Of a DNA stretch of 64,000 bases, positions 1 through 9,283 are shown piece after piece. Numbering within the stretch: position 1 is the first letter of the stretch; each line of letters begins with the position of its first letter. The translations under genes and the position numbers were made by a program. The DNA lies in assembly GCA_029260265.1 (NCBI GenBank), contig JAJDDO010000033.1, positions 1 through 64,000 of the forward strand. The letters run 5' to 3'. Source of the stretch: Phycisphaerales bacterium. GTDB taxonomy: Bacteria > Planctomycetota > Phycisphaerae > Phycisphaerales > UBA1924. The notes under the pieces are model-generated. The model was not told the DNA's origin. It saw only the letters and a program-made list of their open reading frames with translations, and searched no databases.

Positions 1-830
1 GAGTTGGCGATGTTCAGGGTCGCCGCGTGCGGTATATTCATATCGCCAGAAAAAACCACACCGTCCATCGTGTTGTTGCCGATGATCTCGATGAAACCCC
101 CAGCAGTCGTCGAGACATCCCCACCAATGAGCGTGCTATTAGTGAACTCGATCTCTGACCCGGCACCGCTGGCGACCAGATCGCCGGCCACCCCCTGTGT
201 CACGATGATCGAGGAGATATCCATGATCCCGCCATTGGACGCCCGCATCGTTGCGTTGTTGGTCTTGTCGTTGGTGACCATCCGCAGGTCGCTGCCCAAG
301 ATGTTTGCCTCGACAAGCCCGTCGTTGATCATGGCCGCATCAATCTGACCGCGCCCCTCGATGGTGTGCGATGAACCATGCGTCAGCACCGAACCGACCC
401 CCGTCGTCCTAACGCGTGAGAGCGTGTTGAGGCTCGTCATCATCAGCGTGCCGGTGCCGTCCAGCATGGTGCTCGCAGCGAAATCAATTGTCGTCGACGC
501 GGCCAGCCCCGTCGAGTTGAGCACGATGGTTCCATCGTTGTTGATCGCCCCAAACATGGTCATCACCCGCCCGTGCGGCATGTCCAACTGCACATCGGGG
601 TTCGTGATCATCAGCCCGTTGATCGAACTCGTCGTGTCGTAGGTGACGGTGTAGGCTCCTGTAAGACCGAGCACCGCGGTGTTGGTCAACCCGGGCACCG
701 TTGCCGGGCTCCAGTTGGCGGGCAAGTTCCAAGTCCCTCCACCTACGCTGTCCCAACTGATTGGTGCCCCCGCCGAGGCGGCCATGGTCATCGCGCTGAT
801 GGCGCACATTGCTGATATCCTGCTCTTCAT
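1..830 (-). CDS. Secreted beta-strand-rich surface protein, 3' end cut by window edge
   Basis: The reading frame stays open from the ATG at 830 down to base 1, giving 276 visible residues with no stop, so the C-terminus lies outside the window. AGGAG precedes the ATG by seven bases. Residues 1-21 look like a signal peptide (MKSRISAM, then an Ala-rich run). After it comes a W-D-x3-GGGTW-N-x3-NW-SP motif, typical of planctomycete exported proteins with autotransporter-associated or beta-helix-like repeats. The rest is rich in T, N, G and short hydrophobic strands (INNDGTI, MINDGLVEAN), suggesting a right-handed beta-helix. No enzymatic motif is visible. Function is unknown; a surface or sorted extracellular protein is inferred. 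The missing C-terminus probably carries a sorting tag. Confidence 0.75.
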   Translation of the reverse strand, partial: MKSRISAMCAISAMTMAASAGAPISWDSVGGGTWNLPANWSPATVPGLTNTAVLGLTGAYTVTYDTTSSINGLMITNPDVQLDMPHGRVMTMFGAINNDGTIVLNSTGLAASTTIDFAASTMLDGTGTLMMTSLNTLSRVRTTGVGSVLTHGSSHTIEGRGQIDAAMINDGLVEANILGSDLRMVTNDKTNNATMRASNGGIMDISSIIVTQGVAGDLVASGAGSEIEFTNSTLIGGDVSTTAGGFIEIIGNNTMDGVVFSGDMNIPHAATLNIAN

Positions 831-1002
831 TTGATCTCTCCTACTCAACTGTGTGATCTGCCCGTCCCCGCCGGAAGCCCCAATTCGATAGGAATCACCC
901 CTGCGATGGCATATAGAACGATTTTATGGTCTCCGGGTAACTACTCAGAGCAAATTTTCAGATAATAATGCAATTTTATTGAATCCGGGACTCCTTACAA
1001 TC

Positions 1003-1026
1003 AAAAAAGCGGGGTTTCCCCCGCTT
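1003..1026 (-). terminator. Intrinsic terminator after the FG-GAP repeat gene
   Basis: AAGCGGGG (1007-1014) pairs with CCCCGCTT (1019-1026) across a four-base loop. Read on the minus strand the stem is followed by a run of six T. It lies 34 bases past the stop of the gene ending at 1060. Confidence 0.85.
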
Positions 1027-1059
1027 GAATCGATCTTATCACGCTCTGCTCGTCCGATT

Positions 1060-1233
1060 TTATGGGCATCCTGCATTGAACAACGCAAGATAGGCAAACA
1101 CATCTTGCAGATTCAATACACCAAGCGGTGCTGCAAGATCCGCAGCGGGGTCCATTGCATTGAATAATGCAAGATAAGCAAACACATCCTGCAGATTCAA
1201 CACGCCAAGCGGTGCCGCGAGATCGGCAGCACA
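1060..1233 (-). repeat. Tandem GC-type dockerin-like repeats, first protein
   Basis: Codes for two 30-residue copies, C-AADLAAPLGVLNLQDVFAYL and its near-exact repeat, joined by MDPA and closed by GCP. The DNA copies differ mainly at third codon positions. The calcium-loop acidic residues at loop positions 3 and 5 of a classical dockerin are absent. Confidence 0.8.
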
Positions 1234-3480
1234 CACGGCCGCCCCCGAATTCCCGTAGTGGATACTCACAAACCCCGAGGCCTGCGCGGTGATGACATCG
1301 GTGACGCCGTCCTCGTTGATATCGGCGGTCTCGGTAAATCGAGTGCCCCGCCCGTCGAGATGGCTGGTATCGGCCCAGTTCATGCCGGTTCCATCGGTAT
1401 TGGTGAAGACTGTGTAAGCGGTCTGCCCGCGATTGGCGCTCACGAGATCGAGATCGCCATCGTCATCAACATCACTGATTTTTACATGCTCCATGTCACG
1501 ATTCAGGAGATCAATAGATCCAGAGAACACACCCGAACCGTTATTGAAACGGATAGAGATCGAGTCCATCGATGTCGGGTCACTGTTGCGGATGTTGTGG
1601 GTCACGAAATCGAGATCGCCGTCGCCATCGAGATCGCCGAGTTGAAGCCCGTTCGGCTGCTCGTCGGTGCTGTAACTGCTCATCGCACCGAATGTCCCAT
1701 CGCCGTTTCCGAGAAGAACACCGACCATATCAGCATTGCGTCGCGGAACAACAATATCTAGATTCCCGTCCCCGTTGACATCGCCGAGTTTATGTCGGAA
1801 CGGGTTGTCGGCGATCGGCAGATCGACCTGTGAACCAAAGGTGCCCGTTCCATCATTGAACATCAGGACCATGACCCCACCGGCCCCACGGGTCGCGGTG
1901 TAGTCCAGGTCACCATCATTATCCAAATCACCGAGTTCAGGATACGAGGGGGAATCGCCGATCGGCGTGTTCACCGCACCGCTGTATCCGCCCACTCCAT
2001 TGTTGATGAACACGCTCATGCTGTCGCCGCTCAGATTGGCGGTGACGATATCACCGAAGGTATCGCCGTTGACATCGCCAGTGGTGAGATATGGCAAGCT
2101 GCCCGCGCTCAGATCGATCTGCGTCGGATAGGTCCCGTCGCCGGCGTTGACCATGACCGCAATATTGGGCACCTGCGAAGACAGACGCGAGACCGCGATG
2201 TCTGCTTTGCTGTCATTATTGAAATCCAGAACCGACAGCGTGAGCGGGTCGGAGACCGGGAAATAGTCGTCTCGTTGTGAATCAATTCCATCTGGGTGAT
2301 TCAGGTGCACAGCATAGGAGGAGTTGAAGGTCACATTGGACATGCCCAGATCGATCAGACCGTCATCGTTGAGGTCCGCCACCGCTATCTCGGACACACC
2401 TCCAACATTGAAGAACTGCCTGGCCCCGTAGGTGCCTGTGCCATCGTTGATGTGGTAACTCATTGATCGAACATCCCTCGAAGCGAGTAGAACATCCTGG
2501 TCACCGTCGTCATCGATATCAGCGAATTGGACTCCCATAGGGCCGCTGCCTGTGGAGATGCTTTGCATAGCCCCAAAGCCGCCCGAACCATCATTGGTGA
2601 AGACATTGAGCCGGCTGCCACTGTCCACGGTGACCGCGATATCCAGATCACCGTCGCCATTCGCGTCGCCGATGTCGATCCCTGCCGGGCGTGCGCCGCT
2701 GGTTGGGTAGGCGACGGGGATCCCAAAGTTTCCCGTGCCGTCATTCAGCAGCACATCCACGACATGGTTGAAACTGCGTGCGATGGCAATATCGATATCG
2801 CCATCACCATCGAGATCACCCGAATCAACCGCCGATGAACCAAAGCTCGTCTGCAGCTGCTGAAGGGGTCCGAAGCTCCCTGTGCCGTCATTGAACCAAT
2901 AGAGCATCCCAAAGAAGCCATCGAACTCGATGGCGACGATGTCCAGATCGTTGTCGCCATCGATATCTGCGAGCGTGAGATCCGAGGTGTTGGTGACACC
3001 GGGGAGATTCGTAACCGCCCCAAAGGTCCCGTCGCCGTTGTTGAGCCTGTAGAAGACGCCGTTATTGAAATAGGTCAGCATGGGGCCGAACTTGCATTCT
3101 GGGTCGAACTCGGGATCGCAGAACTCTTTCTCGATGGCAAACCCGACAGTCGCGATATCCAAGTCGCCATCCCCGTCCAGATCGCCGAGCTCGATATCCT
3201 GAATTCCGTACCCTGATTCGGGATCCACGGGGCTCATCAAATAATCAGTGCGTGGACCGAATGTTCCGTCGCCGGCACCGATATGAACACCCGCTCCTAG
3301 TTCTGCATCACAGGTCACCATGTCGAGCACGCCATCGCCGTCAACATCACCGAAGGTGATCCCCGATGCTCCAAAGATCCCCTCGTCGTAAAGCACATCA
3401 TTGAACTGCGGGCCCGCAGCAGCCGCCTGAAGCGACCCGACCGCCGTCAACACAACAAAGACTGAACCATAAACTGCCAT
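1060..3480 (-). CDS. Secreted FG-GAP/VCBS repeat protein with C-terminal GC-type dockerin
   Basis: 806 residues. The ATG at 3480 is chosen because GGGGAG lies six bases upstream and a signal peptide (MAVYGSVFVVLTAVG, then an Ala-rich end) follows at once; the frame is open 33 codons further up without such signals. The body holds about 14 calcium-loop motifs of the type GDLDGDGDLDIA, spaced about 50-60 residues apart, as in FG-GAP/VCBS beta-propellers of integrin type. The last 57 residues are two copies of ADLAAPLGVLNLQDVFAYLALFNA and end in GCP. This is the Phycisphaerales GC-type dockerin-like domain, thought to serve export or anchoring. A cell-surface adhesion or ligand-binding role is inferred. 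It has its own terminator and is probably monocistronic. Confidence 0.88.
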   Translation of the reverse strand: MAVYGSVFVVLTAVGSLQAAAAGPQFNDVLYDEGIFGASGITFGDVDGDGVLDMVTCDAELGAGVHIGAGDGTFGPRTDYLMSPVDPESGYGIQDIELGDLDGDGDLDIATVGFAIEKEFCDPEFDPECKFGPMLTYFNNGVFYRLNNGDGTFGAVTNLPGVTNTSDLTLADIDGDNDLDIVAIEFDGFFGMLYWFNDGTGSFGPLQQLQTSFGSSAVDSGDLDGDGDIDIAIARSFNHVVDVLLNDGTGNFGIPVAYPTSGARPAGIDIGDANGDGDLDIAVTVDSGSRLNVFTNDGSGGFGAMQSISTGSGPMGVQFADIDDDGDQDVLLASRDVRSMSYHINDGTGTYGARQFFNVGGVSEIAVADLNDDGLIDLGMSNVTFNSSYAVHLNHPDGIDSQRDDYFPVSDPLTLSVLDFNNDSKADIAVSRLSSQVPNIAVMVNAGDGTYPTQIDLSAGSLPYLTTGDVNGDTFGDIVTANLSGDSMSVFINNGVGGYSGAVNTPIGDSPSYPELGDLDNDGDLDYTATRGAGGVMVLMFNDGTGTFGSQVDLPIADNPFRHKLGDVNGDGNLDIVVPRRNADMVGVLLGNGDGTFGAMSSYSTDEQPNGLQLGDLDGDGDLDFVTHNIRNSDPTSMDSISIRFNNGSGVFSGSIDLLNRDMEHVKISDVDDDGDLDLVSANRGQTAYTVFTNTDGTGMNWADTSHLDGRGTRFTETADINEDGVTDVITAQASGFVSIHYGNSGAAVCAADLAAPLGVLNLQDVFAYLALFNAMDPAADLAAPLGVLNLQDVFAYLALFNAGCP

Positions 3481-3586
3481 TTTCAACTCCCCTATTTCTC
3501 GTTTCGATAACCTGACACACCCCCAGTAAGCATGGCAGGTGCGACTATGGTACATACCTAGGTAGTTTTGCCGAAGCAAAAAACCG

Positions 3587-3615
3587 AAAAAAGCCCGTTT
3601 TTTAACAACAGGGCT
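3587..3615 (-). terminator. Intrinsic terminator after the 519-residue surface protein gene
   Basis: On the minus strand AGCCC-T-GTT pairs with AACGGGCT around a seven-base loop and is followed by six T (A run at 3587-3592). It separates the gene ending at 3684 from the FG-GAP gene starting at 3480. Confidence 0.75.
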
Positions 3616-3683
3616 ATCTATTCACTTCTCACACGATTCAGTTGCACCGTGCAATCAACACCGATTGGTCGCGAGACACTCAG

Positions 3684-3857
3684 TTATGGGCAACCCGCGT
3701 TGAAAAGCGCGAGATATGCAAACACATCTTGCAGGTTCAGCGTACCAATCGGGTCGGCAAGGTCTGCTGCTGGATCTCCAGCATTGAACAACGCCAGATA
3801 GGCAAACACATCCTGTAGATTCAGCGTGCCAATCGGATCAGCAAGGTCCGCGGGGCA
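3684..3857 (-). repeat. Tandem GC-type dockerin-like repeats, second protein
   Basis: Two copies of DLADPIGTLNLQDVFAYLAL joined by NAGDPAA and ending in GCP. The repeat is about 85% identical in protein to the pair at 1060-1233, so four related copies sit within 2.8 kb. Confidence 0.8.
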
Positions 3858-5243
3858 TCCCAGATTGCCGAGCGAGCCGTCGGAGTTCAGATTATGAGTC
3901 TGTACATCGGACACCCCGGTATCACCGAGTTGCCAGCCCGAGATCACAAACCCGTCGCTGCTGAGCGCTGTCGTCAATCGGCTTCGCAAACCAAGATCCG
4001 ACGCGACCTCGACGGTGCCACCCGTCCACACATCACTCGAGTCCATCGCCAACGCATGGGCGAGCACACGATCGAGCCCAAACCCGCCGGCGTTCTCGAT
4101 CCACATCACGGCCAAAGCGCCATCGAGCACCTCTGTCTGGATCGAGCCCGAAGAGTTGGCATCGACTGCGGAAACTTCAATCCCGCCATCTGACCATTGA
4201 CGCGCACCCGATGCATCTATCCGCTGGGCATAAACCCCTTGGTCCGCTTGATTGTTGTTCAGTTCGATCCACGCAACCAGCACCGAATCGGTCCCCGGAT
4301 CAAAGATCGCGCGGGGCGAAACTCGCTCGGCGGCAACGGTTGACACTTCAACACCGTTGTGTGCGAACTGCTCAACCCCGCTGCTGGAGAGATGCTGCGC
4401 GTACACCTGCAAACTGTTCGCCGTGTCGTACCACGAGAACACCGCACCACCAGAACCGTCGCCCCTAAAATCGGGGAAGTTGCCGAACTGCAATGACCCA
4501 TTGTCAAAGACCGCAACCCTTGAAGCCCAGGCTTCGGTTCCATCGGAGTTCAGCTTCTGAGCGTAGAGGTGCTTGTCGGCAAAGAAAGGAGTATCTCGCT
4601 GCACCCATGAAACAATGACCGAGCCCCCGTCCGCCCCTCGGATATCCGAAACATTTATGACCTCTCCTCCGGGATCCGTAAGCACCGTTGTCCAGCTGAC
4701 CGCACCTGTCGCGTCAAGCCCGACAAAGTGCGAATCGTTGTTATTGATCCATCCCACAACACAACCGCCATCCGATGTCCCCGCAACCACCGGCGCTGCG
4801 ACAAAGTCTGAGCCGTTGGCGAACTGAACCCCGTTTGCGCCCCACATCATGGATCCATCGGGCGACACACGCTGCGCAGTAATCCGATCCCCCACGAACC
4901 GATCATCGCGAAAGACGATCAGAGCGTTTCCTACGGAATCGACATCCAGCCCGTAGTCCTGCGTCGATGAGTATCCACGGTCTGCGACAAGAACGCCGTT
5001 GTGGGCCCACATCTCGTTGCCGGAAGCGTCGAGTCGTTGGAGCCGAACATCATATCCGCTCACGCTGGTGAACCAACTCACATACGCCCCGCCATCGGGC
5101 GTGGGCACGATCTTCGGCTGAACCTGCTCTCCGGCGCCGTCGGCCACCACCTGATGCATCGTCGAATCCGTCGACCACTGCCCATACGCCGAAGAAACAA
5201 CACCCAGCATACACACGAACGAAACTGCACAGACTCTTCTCAT
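3684..5243 (-). CDS. Secreted repeat protein with C-terminal GC-type dockerin
   Basis: 519 residues with a signal peptide (MRRVCAVSFVCMLGVVSSAYG) and GGAG ten bases before the ATG. The body has at least six repeats of a strand pattern D-x-x-G-x-x-x-W-x-x-x-G-V (DASGNEMWAHNGV, SPDGSMMWGANGV, DASGARQWSDGGI). This suggests a beta-propeller of seven or so blades of the kind found in uncharacterised secreted proteins. The C-terminal 57 residues are two copies of ADLADPIGTLNLQDVFAYLALFNAG ending in GCP, the same dockerin-like tail as the next gene downstream. No catalytic motif is seen; substrate and role are unknown. The gene is bounded by terminators on both sides, so it is likely transcribed alone. 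Confidence 0.82.
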   Translation of the reverse strand: MRRVCAVSFVCMLGVVSSAYGQWSTDSTMHQVVADGAGEQVQPKIVPTPDGGAYVSWFTSVSGYDVRLQRLDASGNEMWAHNGVLVADRGYSSTQDYGLDVDSVGNALIVFRDDRFVGDRITAQRVSPDGSMMWGANGVQFANGSDFVAAPVVAGTSDGGCVVGWINNNDSHFVGLDATGAVSWTTVLTDPGGEVINVSDIRGADGGSVIVSWVQRDTPFFADKHLYAQKLNSDGTEAWASRVAVFDNGSLQFGNFPDFRGDGSGGAVFSWYDTANSLQVYAQHLSSSGVEQFAHNGVEVSTVAAERVSPRAIFDPGTDSVLVAWIELNNNQADQGVYAQRIDASGARQWSDGGIEVSAVDANSSGSIQTEVLDGALAVMWIENAGGFGLDRVLAHALAMDSSDVWTGGTVEVASDLGLRSRLTTALSSDGFVISGWQLGDTGVSDVQTHNLNSDGSLGNLGCPADLADPIGTLNLQDVFAYLALFNAGDPAADLADPIGTLNLQDVFAYLALFNAGCP

Positions 5244-5422
5244 GACTTCTTCTCCTGCCGGTCCTCAGACCGCTGCCAATAGTGGATCAACAGATCGCCA
5301 TCTGGTGTAATCTAATACACTTCAGCCCCACAGAGGCATCGAATCTACCAAAATAGATTAAAAACCAAACAGCCTCTGCCCAGCCAGACCATCAAACCAC
5401 CATTGCACCGAGTACAACCCAT

Positions 5423-5451
5423 AAAAAGACCCGCCACGAAGGCGGGTCTTT
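5423..5451 (-). terminator. Intrinsic terminator of atpA
   Basis: AAAGACCCGCC (5425-5435) and GGCGGGTCTTT (5441-5451) form a perfect 11-bp stem with loop ACGAA. On the minus strand it is followed by a T run. It lies about 30 bases after the atpA stop and shows that no further gene is co-transcribed. Confidence 0.92.
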
Positions 5452-5481
5452 GAAATCAATACTCAGATAGGCTGCTCGGCT

Positions 5482-7056
5482 TTAGCCGTTCCAACCAGAG
5501 ACGAAGTTGATCATCATCTCGTCAAGCTTGGACGCGGTGTCGTCGTCGATGGCCTTGGCATTGTTGATCGTATCCCACACAGCCTTGCCGCTGGTGCGGA
5601 AGTACTCGTGCATGTCTTTCTCACACGCCGAGACCTTATCGAGGGCGACCTTATCGAAGTGCCCCTTGGTGCCGCCGTAGATCGAGATGATCTGGTCGAC
5701 AACATCATAAGGCACATACTGCGGCTGCTTGAGCAGTTCCACCATTCGAGCACCACGATCGAGCTGGGCCTGGGTGGCTTTGTCAAGATCGGTACCGAGT
5801 TGGGCAAACGCTTCGAGTTCGCGGTATGCCGCGAGATCAAGACGAAGCGAGCCGGCGATCTTCTTCATCGCCTTGACCTGTGCCGCACCGCCCACGCGTG
5901 AAACCGAGATACCCACATTCACCGCCGGGCGAACGCCCGAGAAGAACAGGTTGGGCTCGAGGTAAATCTGCCCGTCGGTGATCGAGATCACATTGGTCGG
6001 GATGTAAGCCGACACATCGCCTTCCTGTGTTTCAATCACAGGCAACGCGGTCAGCGAACCGGCACCGTTCTCGTCGGAGAGCTTGGTCGCCCGTTCGAGC
6101 AGGCGTGAATGGAGGTAGAACACATCGCCAGGGAACGCCTCGCGACCCGGAGGACGACGAAGCAGAAGCGAAAGCTGGCGGTACGCAACCGCCTGCTTTG
6201 AAAGGTCGTCATACACACAAAGCACATGCTTGGGGTAAGGCGAGCCGTTGGCGAGCTTCTTGCCCTCTTCCTTGCCCGACCACATAAAGTGCTCGCCCAT
6301 CGCACAGCCCGAATAGGGCGCGACATACTGCATCGGTGCGGGGTCCGAAGCACCCGCGGTCACCACGATGGTGTAGTCCAACGCGCCCGCTTCGCGGAGG
6401 GTATCAACAACACCCGCGACGGTGGATTCTTTCTGCCCAACCGCGACATACACACAGACAACCGCATCATCGGTGCCCCAGAACTTCTTCTGGTTGATAA
6501 TCGCGTCGATCGCGATCGCGGTCTTGCCCGTCTTGCGGTCACCAATAATCAGCTCACGCTGCCCTCGACCAACAGGGATCATCGCGTCGATCGCCTTGAT
6601 CCCGGTCTGCAGCGGCTCGTGCACCGGCTGGCGGGCAGCGATGCCCGGAGCAATAATGTCGACCAACGCGGTCTCCGTATTCCCCAATGGCGCGCCGTCA
6701 TCGATGGGCTGTCCAAGTGGGTCAACGACGCGACCGAGCAATGACTCGCCGACGGGCACTTCGAGCAGTTTGCCCGTTGCCTTGACGGTGTCGCCCTCTT
6801 TTACCGAGAGGTAGTTGCCGTAAACGATTGCGCCAACGGTGTCCTCTTCGAGGTTCATGACCTGGCCCATGATGGCGCCGCTGTCGGTTTCGAACTCGAT
6901 CAGCTCACCCGCCATGGCCTTGGAGAGCCCGTAGATACGGGCGATACCATCGCCAATCTCGACGACCCGCCCGACCTCGGAGATCTCGAGCTCGGAAGAG
7001 AACTGTTCAATTTCTTGCTTGATGACGCTGACGATTTCATCGGTCTTAATCTTCAC
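5482..7056 (-). CDS. atpA: F-type ATP synthase subunit alpha
   Basis: 524 residues. Subunit alpha forms the F1 hexamer with beta and binds the non-catalytic nucleotides. The N-terminal beta-barrel domain is followed by the P-loop GDRKTGKT (172-179), the [11 protein letters not shown] motif, [13 protein letters not shown], the [24 protein letters not shown] block and the arginine-finger region VSRVGG, so the protein looks functional. About 14 residues (roughly 262-275, [13 protein letters not shown]) are inserted between GEHF and VYDDLS relative to the usual alpha chain. The gene stands alone: cdaR lies upstream, a strong terminator lies directly downstream, and no other atp gene is in the window. 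Alpha normally sits between atpH and atpG. Confidence 0.96.
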   Translation of the reverse strand: MKIKTDEIVSVIKQEIEQFSSELEISEVGRVVEIGDGIARIYGLSKAMAGELIEFETDSGAIMGQVMNLEEDTVGAIVYGNYLSVKEGDTVKATGKLLEVPVGESLLGRVVDPLGQPIDDGAPLGNTETALVDIIAPGIAARQPVHEPLQTGIKAIDAMIPVGRGQRELIIGDRKTGKTAIAIDAIINQKKFWGTDDAVVCVYVAVGQKESTVAGVVDTLREAGALDYTIVVTAGASDPAPMQYVAPYSGCAMGEHFMWSGKEEGKKLANGSPYPKHVLCVYDDLSKQAVAYRQLSLLLRRPPGREAFPGDVFYLHSRLLERATKLSDENGAGSLTALPVIETQEGDVSAYIPTNVISITDGQIYLEPNLFFSGVRPAVNVGISVSRVGGAAQVKAMKKIAGSLRLDLAAYRELEAFAQLGTDLDKATQAQLDRGARMVELLKQPQYVPYDVVDQIISIYGGTKGHFDKVALDKVSACEKDMHEYFRTSGKAVWDTINNAKAIDDDTASKLDEMMINFVSGWNG

Positions 7057-7286
7057 GGGTTGCTCCCTGTCGCTTGTGCGATGAGTCGATTTGATCTCAT
7101 CAACGCGCGATTATCGTGAATAAAATACGAGTGCCCAAACTGCCCTCGATCACACGCCTGAGCGGCGCAATCTCGGGTCCATACGGTAGGACACCACCCC
7201 CGCGAAGTCTCGCCTTTGACGGACCCAGTTGACAACGAAACGAGCGGATTCTTGCTTTACCCAAACCAACCGGTCCGCTGTTCGAC

Positions 7287-8363
7287 TCAGGGTGTCAGCT
7301 GCGGGTCCGTCGGCGACTCTGGCTTGCCAACCGCCCGGATGCTCAGCTGCACCACCTTGGGCGTGCCAACCACCGTTACCCCCTCTGGGAGCCCATAGAG
7401 CTCGATCTGGGCACTGGTGACGCGAGAAACGAGCTGATCGAGCGTGAGGGCTAAAAAAGCCGTGGGTACAACGCCATTGGATCGAATTTTCTCGATCGCT
7501 TCCGCGGGGCCGCTCACCCGGACCCCGACCACATCGCGATCTCCCGCGTCGAGCTCGACCACATACCGCCCGACCTCGTCGGGTGCCATCAAGACCTGGA
7601 CCGGCATCGGGGGAAGCTCGCGGGTCTCAATTAGGGTCCGCAGGAACAACCGCACATCCACACGCGCCGGCCTGATCCGTGTCTCCCATTCATCTGTGAC
7701 AGGCTCAGAAAGCGTGTAGTTCAGCCCACGGACGATCTCCGCACGACCCGGTGTGAGCTGTGCGATTGAATCAGCACCCACTTCCACGACCGCCTCGAGC
7801 CCGGGTTGATTTACACGAGCCGCAACCGATTTGGGTGTCAAGAGTGTCAACTCTTCGGGCACGCTCTGCCCCTGCCCTTGCAACTCGACCCCTTCGGGGA
7901 CCGAAACACGCACGGGGACATCAACCGCGGTCAGCTGGTCTACTTCAATACTGAGCATATCGGGGACGACCTCGCCGACACGGACGCCGTTCTGTCGAAC
8001 GGCCGGGTGTCGTCTCCAGATTGCCTTCATATCAAGATCATGCCGCCCCACTGTTTCGGGGATTTGTTCGCCGACCACAAGTTCCAGATCGCCGCCGAGC
8101 TGACGCATCGCCCGATCGAGTTCTGAGGTTGCTCCCTCGAGTGTGACTTCGACCACACCTTCCCAAACGACCCCCGCCGCGGGGCGGGCCACGAACGAGC
8201 CGTCTTCTCTTGGCGCATCCACCACCACCACACGGATGCTGACGATCTGTGCGTTGACCATCTGTGACTCGGCCATCAACCAGAGCAGCCCTGCGATCAA
8301 TGAAACCAAAACCACGGTACGCAGCTTTGACCACAGCCCGGCGGGTTTTTTGGCACTGGTCAT
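7287..8363 (-). CDS. cdaR: YbbR-domain protein, CdaA regulator CdaR
   Basis: 358 residues. A short basic N-terminus (MTSAKKPAG) is followed by one membrane segment (about 16-34), then an extracytoplasmic region with several YbbR-like beta domains of about 80-90 residues (for example PVRVSVPEGVELQGQ and PMPVQVLMAPDEVG). CdaR proteins bind the membrane diadenylate cyclase CdaA and modulate c-di-AMP synthesis. The ATG overlaps the TGA of cdaA by four bases, so the two are translationally coupled. In Firmicutes the trio is cdaA-cdaR-glmM; glmM is absent here. Family assignment rests on context and domain look rather than a sharp motif. Confidence 0.82.
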   Translation of the reverse strand: MTSAKKPAGLWSKLRTVVLVSLIAGLLWLMAESQMVNAQIVSIRVVVVDAPREDGSFVARPAAGVVWEGVVEVTLEGATSELDRAMRQLGGDLELVVGEQIPETVGRHDLDMKAIWRRHPAVRQNGVRVGEVVPDMLSIEVDQLTAVDVPVRVSVPEGVELQGQGQSVPEELTLLTPKSVAARVNQPGLEAVVEVGADSIAQLTPGRAEIVRGLNYTLSEPVTDEWETRIRPARVDVRLFLRTLIETRELPPMPVQVLMAPDEVGRYVVELDAGDRDVVGVRVSGPAEAIEKIRSNGVVPTAFLALTLDQLVSRVTSAQIELYGLPEGVTVVGTPKVVQLSIRAVGKPESPTDPQLTP

Positions 8364-9283
8364 GACGCCTCCCTCGCCGGCTTCTCGGGTTCGTCGGCTG
8401 CCGGTGGCTGATCAATGCCCTCATTGGCAAACCCTGCGTCAACCACGGGAACCGGATTGCTCAGCTGTTCGTCCGAAGTCTGGGAGAGCGAATGCCCGAG
8501 GAGTTCTGCGAGGATTGATTCAAGTTCTTCGAGACTAATCGCCCCGCTGAGCACGCCCCGCAGCGCGACGCGAACGAGCCCTGATTCTTCTGAAACCACG
8601 ACAACCAGTGCATCGGAATCCTTGGTCACCCCGACGGCTGCACGGTGCCTCGATCCCAGCGAGGGATCCGCGATCTCGTTGGGTCCCGCCATCGGGAGTT
8701 GAACGCCGGCCGCGTGCACCGTCTCGCCGCGGATGACCACCGCCAGATCGTGCAGCGCCGATCCCGGATAGAACACTGTCTGCAACAACGCGGAGGTGAG
8801 GTGCGCGTCGAGCATCGTGCCGCCCTCGAGCAGCCCCTTGAGCCCGACCCGGCGCTCGATGACGATGATGGCTCCGAACCTTGCCTTCGAAAGATATTTG
8901 CACGCGGTGGCGATCTCGCCGGCGACCCTCTGGGCACCCTCATAGCGCCCGCGCATCAACCGTGTCTCGCCAAGCCGGATCAACGCCCGGCGCAGCTCGG
9001 GCTGGAAAATCACGACCAAAGCAACCGCGATAATCGCGAGCATCCTGTTATACAGGTACCCGAGCCTTTGGAGGTGCTCGTCACCGAGCAGTTGCATAAA
9101 TACCGCCCCGACAATGAGCAAGACCACCAGCCCCTTGATCGCACGAGCAGCCCTGGTTCCCTGAACAAACCGGAACACCGCGTAGACAACAATCCAGATG
9201 ACCGCCATCTCGACAGTCATCTCCCACCAGGTGTAGGAGCTGAGCCGATGCAGCAGATCATTGAATCGTTCGAATGAACCCAC
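8360..9283 (-). CDS. cdaA: Membrane diadenylate cyclase CdaA (DisA_N domain)
   Basis: 307 residues, GTG start with GAGG nine bases upstream. Three membrane segments (about 22-42, 48-66, 80-95) precede a cytoplasmic DAC domain (about 100-270) that makes c-di-AMP from two ATP. The RHR motif is present (GSRHRAAVGV, 212-214), followed by the family pattern SDALVVVVSEESG. The first catalytic motif, normally DGA in LHDGAVII, reads DLA (179-181) here; the codons are GAT CTG GCG. The Asp is kept but the Gly is replaced by a bulky Leu at the ATP site. Whether activity is retained cannot be told from sequence. It forms an operon with cdaR by ATGA overlap. Confidence 0.92.
   Translation of the reverse strand: MGSFERFNDLLHRLSSYTWWEMTVEMAVIWIVVYAVFRFVQGTRAARAIKGLVVLLIVGAVFMQLLGDEHLQRLGYLYNRMLAIIAVALVVIFQPELRRALIRLGETRLMRGRYEGAQRVAGEIATACKYLSKARFGAIIVIERRVGLKGLLEGGTMLDAHLTSALLQTVFYPGSALHDLAVVIRGETVHAAGVQLPMAGPNEIADPSLGSRHRAAVGVTKDSDALVVVVSEESGLVRVALRGVLSGAISLEELESILAELLGHSLSQTSDEQLSNPVPVVDAGFANEGIDQPPAADEPEKPAREAS

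Noticed and set aside
1258-1761. 167-codon plus-strand frame inside the FG-GAP gene
   Set aside because: Reads the repeated GAT/ATC codons of the calcium loops backwards; no independent signals.
7053-7235. 60-codon open frame upstream of and overlapping atpA
   Set aside because: TTG start, no ribosome site, composition with many Cys and Arg unlike a real protein; it is the atpA leader.
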